From contig CAVRNU010000046.1 of the NCBI GenBank assembly GCA_963722585.1, positions 119,022 to 183,021 on the forward strand: a stretch of DNA of 64,000 bases, given 5' to 3'. The notes beneath the pieces were generated by a model, which made no database searches, was not told the origin of the DNA, and worked only from the letters and a program-made list of their open reading frames with translations. Positions 44,680 through 52,559 of the stretch are shown here, piece after piece. Source of the stretch: KBS-96 sp963722585. Lineage in GTDB: Bacteria; Acidobacteriota; Terriglobia; Bryobacterales; Bryobacteraceae. A program made the translations under genes and the position numbers. Numbering within the stretch: position 1 is the stretch's first letter; the number at the start of each line of letters is the position of its first letter.

Positions 44680-45942
44680 TCAACCGAGTGTTTCGTTGAC
44701 GAGGCCGAAAAACTCGTCGATATCAGCCTTGCGTGTGTGGATGTGCGTCGACAGGCGGACTCGCTCGCCCTCTACCACCCATATTTTCTTTTCTTTGCAA
44801 ACACTCCAGAGCTTTTCTGGATTGCCGTGTTTGAAGCGCATCGTAACCAGTGACCCATACATATCGCCGTTCTCCGGCGTCAGCAGCTCCACATGCCGGC
44901 AGTCCGCAGCCTTCGCGTAGGCGTATTGGGCGAGCGAGTGTATCCGTTTGTAAATTCGATCAGGACCAAGTTGCTGGGAAAAACGCAATCCCGCTATCAT
45001 TCCTTCGAAGATTGCTCGATTGTTAGTACCGACCATCATGAACCGCGCAGCGTCTAAATCCTGTTGATCCCAGCGTGCAGTTACAACTGTGGGCCAGAGT
45101 TTTCGCAAATTCTCCTCCCGTATATACAGGAGACCGCAGCCGGCCGGCGCAAACAACCATTTATGCGGGCTACCTACAAAGTAATCGCAACCTAGTTCGT
45201 CCAAGCGGAGTGGAATTTGTCCGGTGACGTGCGCGCCGTCGACAACCGAGATAATTCCTTTCGCGCGAGCGGCCGCGCAAATATTTTTCATCGGAGTAAC
45301 CAGCCCGGTAGTCGTTGTGATCCCGCTGAAGCTAACCACTCTGGTCTTGGGGCCAAATGCTCCCGCGACAAGGCCGGCGATTTCTTCGGGGCTTTTAGGT
45401 GGTAGCGGAATCTTGATTTCGCGCACCACAATTCCTTCGCGCGCCTGACGCGCGAGCCACGGGCACCGTCCGCTGGGGTGCTCCTGATCAGTGAGAACAA
45501 CTTCGTCCCCCGGCTTCAGATCGAGACCCGCCGCAATCGTACTCATGGCCTCTGTTGCGTTGTGCGTGAAGGCAAGTTCTTCCTTCTTGCAGCCAACGAA
45601 TTGGGCCATCTCGGCCCGATAATTGTCGAGAGTCTCGTAGCCCCATCTCGGATACTCCTCTACCATTAACGCCGCAGAGCGCTCGAGATAATCGGTCACG
45701 GCCGCAAGGACAGGCCGCGGCGCGACGCCGAGACTACCGTTGTTTAGAAAGACTCGCCACGTGGGGAGATAAAACTGTTCTTCTCTAACTTGGAGCCAGT
45801 ATCTTTCGGGATCTGACGCAAATAAATCATTGCTGGGCAGGGGCTTTTGCGTCTCACTGGCCCATGCCTTGCCCACTCCGAACAGAGCGGCAGCCGTAGC
45901 AGCGCCGCGAAATAAATCGCGGCGATGAAGGAGAGAAGACAT
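44680..45942 (-). CDS. Tat-exported class V aminotransferase-like PLP enzyme
   Basis: This 420-residue protein is a class V PLP enzyme resembling isopenicillin N epimerase and cysteine desulfurase-like proteins. The start at 45942 follows GGAGA about nine nt upstream. The N-terminus LLHRRDLFRGAATAAAL is a Tat signal, so the mature protein is probably periplasmic. PLP features include FTHNATEAMSTIAAGLDL, the DGAHVTGQIPLRLDELGCDYFV stretch split by family convention, and the lysine in GSPHKWLFAPAGCGLL. It lies 62 nt after epsI and may be co-transcribed with the exosortase genes. A role in the sorting system is speculative. Confidence 0.8.
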   Translation of the reverse strand: MSSLLHRRDLFRGAATAAALFGVGKAWASETQKPLPSNDLFASDPERYWLQVREEQFYLPTWRVFLNNGSLGVAPRPVLAAVTDYLERSAALMVEEYPRWGYETLDNYRAEMAQFVGCKKEELAFTHNATEAMSTIAAGLDLKPGDEVVLTDQEHPSGRCPWLARQAREGIVVREIKIPLPPKSPEEIAGLVAGAFGPKTRVVSFSGITTTTGLVTPMKNICAAARAKGIISVVDGAHVTGQIPLRLDELGCDYFVGSPHKWLFAPAGCGLLYIREENLRKLWPTVVTARWDQQDLDAARFMMVGTNNRAIFEGMIAGLRFSQQLGPDRIYKRIHSLAQYAYAKAADCRHVELLTPENGDMYGSLVTMRFKHGNPEKLWSVCKEKKIWVVEGERVRLSTHIHTRKADIDEFFGLVNETLG

Positions 45943-46003
45943 CGTAATGAATCTCCAGAAATTTTGGGAATGGCTTAGTGTAGCGCGTTCACCCGGCTTG
46001 GTT

Positions 46004-46660
46004 TCAGGCGGGCAAATAATTCTTAAGCGGCAGAAAAAAACTTTGAATGAACGATACCGCGGTTTCAGTTGCGCTCTTGGTATCGCCATCCACAACCGGA
46101 TTCACAACTCGCACCAGTGAAGTATCGCTGCGGCGATAACGTATGGAATCGATGATGGTGAAGATTTTTGCGCGGTATTCGCTCGCAATCACGCGATTAT
46201 GCGCTTGATACCAATACAACACCAGGCTTTCCGCCTGGTCGCGGCTCACGACATAGCGGTTGATCGTTATTGGCCGGGCTTCCCCCGGAACATTTACGAG
46301 AAGCGTTCCCGCCTCGTTCGCAGCCCATCCGTTGCCGGGCAGGCAGTTCTTTGGCGAATGGGGCGTCTTGCCTGTTCGCTGTGTTGAGAAGTAGGCGACG
46401 AACAAATCGACAGCTTGCCCGTTCTGCCGGTTCTCGTAGACGCGCGAGAGCGTGTCGTCCGCCTTAAGAATGTCGAGAGTTTCCTGATCGAGCGGCTCCT
46501 CCCGCACTGGAAGCCAGGCCGAAGAGGGAAGCGAAAAATCGGCCAGAGGTTTCGAAACGGGAATGTGCTCGCCGCCCGAAAATCCATAGAAAACGGCTGC
46601 CTGCGCAAGCAGTACGAAAGTAAGAACTTTAGGCGCGTGTTTCTCTAAGCAATTGGCCAT
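46004..46660 (-). CDS. EpsI-family exosortase-associated protein
   Basis: This 218-residue protein resembles EpsI/DUF3485 proteins that accompany exosortases. It has an N-terminal hydrophobic segment (VLTFVLLAQAAVFYGFSGG) and then the conserved core with LFVAYFSTQRTGKTPHSPKNCLPGNGW and ITINRYVVSRDQAESLVLYWYQ. The core probably lies on the periplasmic side. In other bacteria it works with exosortase in exopolysaccharide and protein anchoring, but its molecular activity is not established. It starts 3 nt after the exosortase stop, a clear operon pair. Confidence 0.85.
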   Translation of the reverse strand: MANCLEKHAPKVLTFVLLAQAAVFYGFSGGEHIPVSKPLADFSLPSSAWLPVREEPLDQETLDILKADDTLSRVYENRQNGQAVDLFVAYFSTQRTGKTPHSPKNCLPGNGWAANEAGTLLVNVPGEARPITINRYVVSRDQAESLVLYWYQAHNRVIASEYRAKIFTIIDSIRYRRSDTSLVRVVNPVVDGDTKSATETAVSFIQSFFLPLKNYLPA

Positions 46661-46663
46661 CGT

Positions 46664-47560
46664 CTAGCTCGTTTGAAGCCGTCGCGACGAACGCGCGGCC
46701 GCGGTCGAAATCAAGCGGTGAACACAAACCAAGGCCAGCAGGGCCACGACGAACACGAGAATACCTTCTACCTCGTGGTAGACACCCTGTGCCAGCATTG
46801 TGTCGAACTGAGTGAGCAAGCCCGTAATTGCAACGCGCATTGCATTTGCCGCGATCGCGATGGGAACCGTTACACCCAGCAGCGCCCATCGCATCCACAC
46901 ACGCTTGTCCAAGAAATACGCGTAAATGAGCGACAGAAAGCTCAGCGAGATTAGCGACCGTACGCCGCTGCACGCGTCAACAACATTCAATGTCTGGTGA
47001 GGCAGCCGGAGGATATTGCCGCTTCGGAGAACGGGTATGCCCGAGAGCTCAATCAGCCCCTCGGCCAACTGGCTGGCGAGCAATTGCAAGCTCAGTGTGA
47101 TTCGCGCGTAGATGATCTGTGGAATCGGGATCATGAACAGCAACAGAACCAGGGGAAAACACAAAGCTTTGATCCATGGCCAACCCCCAAGAAACAGAAT
47201 CGTCCCACCCAGCGCGAAAACGAACGCCAGCCGTGCCGTGAAGATCTCGGCGCCCAAAGTTGCGGCAAGTGCCAGGAGAGCGGAACCGGCCACCACAAGC
47301 AAACCCCACGTATTCGGTTCCTTGGGAAGCGAGCTTAACTGATGGCGCCGTTGCCAGACGATGAAACCTACTACCATAGGCACAAAAAAGCCGTGCCTCA
47401 TGTCCTGATCCGACACCCAGTTCAAAACCAGGCGGTAAAGAATCGGGGCATAACAAAGGAGTAGAAGAGCGCCGGTCCAGAGAACAACCCCCCAGGATGG
47501 GCGCGCAAACTCCAGGCCCGCTTGCGTCGAGGCGTTCCCAGACGTCTGAGTCTCTTGCAA
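46664..47560 (-). CDS. Exosortase (EpsH-type transpeptidase)
   Basis: Exosortase is a polytopic inner-membrane cysteine protease-like enzyme thought to cut and re-anchor PEP-CTERM proteins. This 298-residue protein has about eight helices, the catalytic Cys in VVDACSGVRSLISLSFLS, the Arg in ANAMRVAITG, and the His in VYHEVEGILVFVV, in the family order. Length is typical. It is paired with epsI immediately downstream. No PEP-CTERM tail was seen on any protein in this window, and no polysaccharide cluster adjoins it, so the substrate must be elsewhere. Confidence 0.92.
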   Translation of the reverse strand: MQETQTSGNASTQAGLEFARPSWGVVLWTGALLLLCYAPILYRLVLNWVSDQDMRHGFFVPMVVGFIVWQRRHQLSSLPKEPNTWGLLVVAGSALLALAATLGAEIFTARLAFVFALGGTILFLGGWPWIKALCFPLVLLLFMIPIPQIIYARITLSLQLLASQLAEGLIELSGIPVLRSGNILRLPHQTLNVVDACSGVRSLISLSFLSLIYAYFLDKRVWMRWALLGVTVPIAIAANAMRVAITGLLTQFDTMLAQGVYHEVEGILVFVVALLALVCVHRLISTAAARSSRRLQTS

Positions 47561-47640
47561 TGCTTTTAGTAGAACATAGCCAAAGAAGCCGTAGGGGCCT
47601 GCCTCGCCTACGAGGACGCTGAAAAAGGGCAGACTGAGGC

Positions 47641-47719
47641 CGCTCCCTCGTGGTCGCGGTTCCGTAAGCTGCTGTGGACACGCGATCGCATTTCTGAACC
47701 GCGCGCGTGAGCGAGCGGT
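47641..47719. repeat. Dispersed imperfect palindrome, CCGCTCCCT...GAACCGCGC family
   Basis: Left arm CCGCTCCCTCGTGGTCGCGG plus TTC (47641-47663) and right arm (47697-47719) are near-perfect inverse complements, enclosing about 33 nt. The same sequence type occurs at 63885-63986 and at the ends of the IS-interrupted palindrome (35618, 37172). A REP-like family is the simplest reading. Confidence 0.6.
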
Positions 47720-47759
47720 GCTCGGCCTTTTTCAGCATCCGCCTACATCTGCCTCGTCA

Positions 47760-49184
47760 TCACACTGGAACCGAAACACGATGGAGGTTCAGAAGGTTGG
47801 TGCTGCCCGGCTGATTTACCGGCTGTCCGGCCACGAAAACCACGTTGTCGCCGGGCTTTACACGCCCCGTTGCAATCAGCGCTTTTTCCATCTCCTGCAA
47901 CATCTTATCGGTGGATGCGCAAGCCGGAGCCACAATCGCATCCACGCCGTAAATGATCGACAACTGCCGCGCTACTGCTTCGCTCGCTGTAAAAGCGAAA
48001 ATCGGCACCGGCGGCCGGTACCGGGCCAGCAGCTTTGCCGTAGCGCCGCTCGTGGTGCCAACGGCAAGCGCCGAAACCTCGGCCGAGCGCGCTACGTGAA
48101 ACGCCGCGTCGGCAACGATCTGCGCCGTGGTCGCATTCGGGACAAGCCCCACATCTTTTGTAAAGCCTTGCCGGCGCACTGCGGCCTCCGTCTCAACCGC
48201 AATCTTGCCCATCATCTGAATCGCTTCGATCGGGTACTTACCCGTCGATGTTTCCGCCGAAAGCATGAGGGCGCTGGTGCCGTCGTAGATTGCGTTCGCA
48301 ATATCGCTCACTTCGGCGCGGGTCGGAACCTGATTTTCGATCATCGACTCGAGCATCTGCGTCGCGGTGATTACGAAACGGCCCATCTGCCGGCACCGCT
48401 CGATAATGGCCTTTTGAATCATCGGTACGCGCTCGAGCGCCATTTCGACGCCAAGATCGCCTCGCGCCACCATGATGCCGTCGGCTTCTTCGATGATCGA
48501 GTCCAGATTTTGCCAAGCTTCGGGCTTCTCGATTTTGGCGACGATCGGCAGGCATGCATCCACTTCGTCAAGCAAGTGGCGCAGCCTCAGAACATCCTTA
48601 CCGGTGCGAACAAACGAAAGCGCGATGAAATCCACGCCCTGTTCCACTCCGAAGTGGGCGTCGGCAACGTCTTTCTTTGAAAGCGACGGCGCGCTGACAT
48701 GAACGCCAGGCAGATTAATGCCCTTGCGATCGCCGATCCAGCCGCCTCGAATAACTTTGCAGCGCGCCGCAATGCCATCGGCCGCGACGACTTCAAGTTG
48801 CAGCGTCCCGTCAGCCAGCAGCACGCTGTCGCCAGGCTTCACGTCTCGCGCAAATTCCGCGTAGCTCGTCGACGCCATCTCGGCTGTGCCTTCCACCAGC
48901 TGCGTCGTAATGGTGAACGTCGAGCCCTCTTCGAGCAGACAACCACCATTTTGAAAGTTGCCCAGCCGTATCTTCGGCCCTTGCAGATCTAGCAAAATGC
49001 CGACGTTCAGGCCTGTTTCTGCGGCAAGCTGGCGCACAGCCTGAATGCGTTTTGCATGATCGGACTGCAAACCATGCGAGGCGTTCAAGCGAACAACATT
49101 CACCCCCGCTTCGAATAATTTTCTCAGCTTCTCGGGAGGGTCGGTCGCAGGTCCCAGTGTGGCAACGATTTTCGTTGTTCGCAT
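47760..49184 (-). CDS. pyk: Pyruvate kinase
   Basis: Pyruvate kinase makes pyruvate and ATP from phosphoenolpyruvate and ADP. The 474 residues begin MRTTKIVATLGPATDPPEK with VVRLNASHG for substrate and K+ binding. The barrel includes IVAKIEKPEAWQNLDSII with the catalytic lysine and VARGDLGVEMALERVPMIQK with the metal-binding acids. The C-terminal domain with ATGRVKPGDNVVFVAGQPV is standard. It is divergent from uppP with 62 nt between starts, so the two promoters share this space. Confidence 0.96.
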   Translation of the reverse strand: MRTTKIVATLGPATDPPEKLRKLFEAGVNVVRLNASHGLQSDHAKRIQAVRQLAAETGLNVGILLDLQGPKIRLGNFQNGGCLLEEGSTFTITTQLVEGTAEMASTSYAEFARDVKPGDSVLLADGTLQLEVVAADGIAARCKVIRGGWIGDRKGINLPGVHVSAPSLSKKDVADAHFGVEQGVDFIALSFVRTGKDVLRLRHLLDEVDACLPIVAKIEKPEAWQNLDSIIEEADGIMVARGDLGVEMALERVPMIQKAIIERCRQMGRFVITATQMLESMIENQVPTRAEVSDIANAIYDGTSALMLSAETSTGKYPIEAIQMMGKIAVETEAAVRRQGFTKDVGLVPNATTAQIVADAAFHVARSAEVSALAVGTTSGATAKLLARYRPPVPIFAFTASEAVARQLSIIYGVDAIVAPACASTDKMLQEMEKALIATGRVKPGDNVVFVAGQPVNQPGSTNLLNLHRVSVPV

Positions 49185-49246
49185 GTCGGTGCGCTACGAT
49201 ATCGAAGTCGATTCAGTTCTACTCTCCGGGTAACCTCTATCTCATT

Positions 49247-50074
49247 ATGCCGCTTTATCAAGCGATCATCCTGGCCATAGTGCAGGGATTAACTGAATTT
49301 TTACCCATAAGCAGCACTGCACACCTCGCCATCATTCCGCAGCTGTTGCATTGGCAAGATCCAGGGCTCGCCTTCGATATTGCCTTGCATGCGGGCACGC
49401 TCGCCGCGGTTCTCATTTATTTCTTTCGCGATTGGGTGAAGATCGTTCTCACCGGCATTGGTGTTCCCTTCGAGATGGGCCCCGATGACGAGAACAGCCG
49501 GTCGCTGCTCTGGTATCTCATCATCGGCACGATACCGGTGGGACTTGCCGGCTTAATTTTCAAGCAGCAGGCTGAAGGGCCTTGGCGAAACCTGATTGTC
49601 ATGGGCGCCATGCTGATCGCAATCGGCATCCTTATGTATTTTGGAGACAAGTTTGGAAGGGAAAAGCGCGGCCTCAATCAAATCACTTGGCCTGACGCGA
49701 TGTGGATTGGCCTCTCTCAAGCTCTTGCGGTCGTGCCCGGCACTTCCCGAAGCGGCATCACCATCACTACGGGACGCTTTCGCTCTTTAAGCCGCGAAGC
49801 GGCGGCGCGCTTCTCGTTTCTGCTTTCCACACCGGCCATCGCAGCTGCCGCCGGAAAGGATTTCGTCGATCTTCGCAAGCAGGGCGGGATACCCGCGGGA
49901 ATGGGCGTGCCTTATGCTACCGGTATCGTCGTCAGCGCGATTGTAGGAATTCTTGTCATTGCCTTCTTCCTGAAATTTCTGAAGCAAAATACACTCGCGT
50001 TATTCGTCTGGTACCGCATTGTCTTTGGCATAATAGTGATTGCTCTGGCTGTTTTCTTCCGCATCGGCGGATGA
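49247..50074 (+). CDS. uppP: Undecaprenyl-diphosphatase
   Basis: UppP (BacA) dephosphorylates undecaprenyl diphosphate so the lipid carrier can be reused in cell-wall synthesis. The 275-residue integral membrane protein has the family motifs EFLPISSTAHLAII (about 17-30) and VVPGTSRSGITITTGRF (about 162-178), and about eight helices. The ATG at 49247 gives the usual N-terminus MPLYQAIILAIVQGLTE. A longer frame from 49052 lies inside pyk. The stop overlaps ftsK by 4 nt (ATGA), so translation is probably coupled. Confidence 0.95.
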   Translation: MPLYQAIILAIVQGLTEFLPISSTAHLAIIPQLLHWQDPGLAFDIALHAGTLAAVLIYFFRDWVKIVLTGIGVPFEMGPDDENSRSLLWYLIIGTIPVGLAGLIFKQQAEGPWRNLIVMGAMLIAIGILMYFGDKFGREKRGLNQITWPDAMWIGLSQALAVVPGTSRSGITITTGRFRSLSREAAARFSFLLSTPAIAAAAGKDFVDLRKQGGIPAGMGVPYATGIVVSAIVGILVIAFFLKFLKQNTLALFVWYRIVFGIIVIALAVFFRIGG

Positions 50075-52464
50075 AGTTTCTTTCTCCCACGCCCTACCAC
50101 CGGCTCAATGAAGCCGCAGGGTTTTTGTTGCTTCTCGCGGGCCTCGCTTTTGCTTTAAGCCTGGCCTCGTATAATCCGCTCGACCCGTCGTGGGATACCG
50201 CTACGGGTGTTGTCCACACGAGCAATTTGGTGGGCCGCGTGGGGGCTTGCTTCGCCGATTTCGCCCTTCAAGTTTTTGGCCTCAGTGCATATTTGCTTCC
50301 CGTCTTCGTTTGGCTGCTTGGCTGGAAGTGGGTCCGCTCGAACGCCATCGAAAGTCCGGCCATCAAGACAGCCGGCGCGCTGGCGCTCTGGCTTGCGGTT
50401 TCGACCGCATGCGGACTCGTGCCCGATTGGAAACCGATTCGCGGCGGACTCGGCGCCGGTGGTATGGCGGGCATGGTGTTCTCCGATTGGCTTGTTTCGT
50501 TGATGAACCCCGCGGGAGCCGCGCTGACAACAGCTGCCTGGGCCATCCTAGCGGTTTACTTGCTCACTACGTTCGAGGTCGCGATGCTCGGCCGGTGGTT
50601 TGCTGGACCAATCGCCCGATTGCACGCTATTCGCGCCCGATTGCAAACCTGGAGCGCGGCACGGCGAGAGCGAGCCCTTGCGCGGGCGAAGGAGAAAGCG
50701 GCGGAACGGCGGGGCGCTCGCATCTCGCCTGAAACGAAGCAGGAGCCCGTAGCACAAACCAGCGGCCTCGAACGTGAGGATGCGCCGCCGTTCGATATAG
50801 ACCCGGATCGAGCGATGCCCTCGAACAACGCCAGCCCGGATGAACAGGACATTCCGATTCGTGAGCTTGAAGAACCCGCGCTAATTCGCAGAACTCCGGA
50901 ACCCGAAGAGGAGGACGAATTCGAAGCGACTGCCGCCGCATTGGAAGACAACTCTCCCGCACCTGCCATCCGGCGGCGAAAACGCATTTATCGTCTGCCT
51001 GCTACGTTGCTTTTGAGTGAACCTCCCGGTCGCGGCGGCTACGACAGTCAGGAACTTAAGGAAGTTGCGAGCCGCATCAAGTCGAAGCTCGAAGAGTTTA
51101 ATGTGCGCGGCTCCGTCGTTCAAATTAACCCGGGGCCAGTGGTGACCACCTTCGAGTACAAGCCCGAAGCGGGCATCAAGTACAGCCGTATTACGACGCT
51201 GAGTGAAGATCTGTGCCTCGGACTCCAGGCCGAATCGGTTTTAATCGAACGGCTTCCAGGAAAACCCACTGTGGGCATTGAAGTACCTAACACGCGGCGC
51301 GAACTCATCAGCCTGCGCGAGATTCTCGAATCGAACGAATTTCATGAAGCCCCTTCGCGAATGACCATCGCGCTCGGCAAGGACATCAACGGCCGCATCA
51401 AGGTAGCGCCTCTCGAAACCATGCCGCACCTGCTCATCGCCGGGTCCACCGGATCGGGCAAGAGCGTCATGCTCAACGCCATGATTATGTCGTTCCTTTA
51501 TAAAGCCACACCGGACGAAGTTCGAATGATTATGATCGATCCCAAGCGGGTCGAGCTCGGAATTTATGAGGGCATCCCTCATCTGTTGACGCCCGTGATC
51601 ACGGAGCCGAAGAAAGCGACGAATGCTCTCCGCAATGCCGTGCACGAAATGGAACGCCGGCTGAAGCTCCTAGCCTCGCATGGCGTGCGCAACATCGACC
51701 AATTCAATAAAAAGATGTTGCAACTGCGGCAGCAGACGATGAGTTTGTTCGACGATGCCCAGGAAGACGAAGAGCTCCAGCCACTTCCCTACATTCTGAT
51801 CCTTATCGATGAGCTCGCTGATTTGATGATGCTCGAACGGCAAAACGTGGAAGAGTGCATCACCCGCCTCGCGCAAATGGCGCGCGCCGTGGGAATGCAT
51901 CTCGTGCTGGCAACCCAGCGCCCCAGCGTCGATGTCATTACGGGCATTATCAAGGCCAACTTTCCGTCCCGCATCAGCTTTCGCGTGGCGACGCGCGTTG
52001 ATTCCCGCACAGTACTCGACAGCATGGGCGCCGAGCACCTTCTCGGCAAAGGCGACATGCTCTACCTGCCGCCCGGCTCCTCCCGCCTGACCCGCGTCCA
52101 CGGCGCGTTTGTGACCGAAAACGAAATTACCAAGGTAGTGGAGTTTTGGAAGGATCAAGCCGAACCCGATTACGACCGCAGCTACCTGCTCACTCCGCCA
52201 TCCGAAGAAGAGGACGGCGAAACGGAGATCATCGAGGGTGAGCAGGACCCGATGTACGAAGAAGCTGTCCGGATTATCATCGAGATGGGCAAAGCTTCCA
52301 CGTCGACATTGCAGCGGCGCTTACGGCTCGGATACGGACGCGCCGCCCGCATCCTCGACGTGATGCAGCGCGACGGCATTATCGGGCCGCCGGACGGCAG
52401 CCGCCCGCGCGACGTGCTGAAGCGCCCCGACTGGCTGAAAGAGGTAGAAGGCCAGTACAGGTAA
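50071..52464 (+). CDS. ftsK: DNA translocase FtsK/SpoIIIE
   Basis: FtsK is a septal hexameric ATPase that pumps chromosomal DNA and activates dimer resolution. The 797-residue protein has four N-terminal membrane helices (about 18-180), an acidic/Pro linker (about 185-290), then the alpha, beta and gamma motor domains. Walker A is LIAGSTGSGKSVMLN, Walker B is YILILIDELADLMML, and the gamma DNA-reading winged helix includes STSTLQRRLRLGYGRAARIL. The ATG at 50071 lies inside the uppP stop (ATGA). It completes an envelope and division pair with uppP. Confidence 0.95.
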   Translation: MKFLSPTPYHRLNEAAGFLLLLAGLAFALSLASYNPLDPSWDTATGVVHTSNLVGRVGACFADFALQVFGLSAYLLPVFVWLLGWKWVRSNAIESPAIKTAGALALWLAVSTACGLVPDWKPIRGGLGAGGMAGMVFSDWLVSLMNPAGAALTTAAWAILAVYLLTTFEVAMLGRWFAGPIARLHAIRARLQTWSAARRERALARAKEKAAERRGARISPETKQEPVAQTSGLEREDAPPFDIDPDRAMPSNNASPDEQDIPIRELEEPALIRRTPEPEEEDEFEATAAALEDNSPAPAIRRRKRIYRLPATLLLSEPPGRGGYDSQELKEVASRIKSKLEEFNVRGSVVQINPGPVVTTFEYKPEAGIKYSRITTLSEDLCLGLQAESVLIERLPGKPTVGIEVPNTRRELISLREILESNEFHEAPSRMTIALGKDINGRIKVAPLETMPHLLIAGSTGSGKSVMLNAMIMSFLYKATPDEVRMIMIDPKRVELGIYEGIPHLLTPVITEPKKATNALRNAVHEMERRLKLLASHGVRNIDQFNKKMLQLRQQTMSLFDDAQEDEELQPLPYILILIDELADLMMLERQNVEECITRLAQMARAVGMHLVLATQRPSVDVITGIIKANFPSRISFRVATRVDSRTVLDSMGAEHLLGKGDMLYLPPGSSRLTRVHGAFVTENEITKVVEFWKDQAEPDYDRSYLLTPPSEEEDGETEIIEGEQDPMYEEAVRIIIEMGKASTSTLQRRLRLGYGRAARILDVMQRDGIIGPPDGSRPRDVLKRPDWLKEVEGQYR

Positions 52465-52559
52465 GGTGGAGCGGGCCTCCGGGCCTGCCATGCCGCCATT
52501 CCTGGCGGCATTCGCCGCCTACAGCGAACATTTCTGCTATTTTCCTCGTAATACCTGCT

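Noticed and set aside
47049..47738. 229-residue minus-strand frame overlapping the exosortase gene
   Set aside because: It overlaps the recognised exosortase frame and has no family features; it is a shadow.
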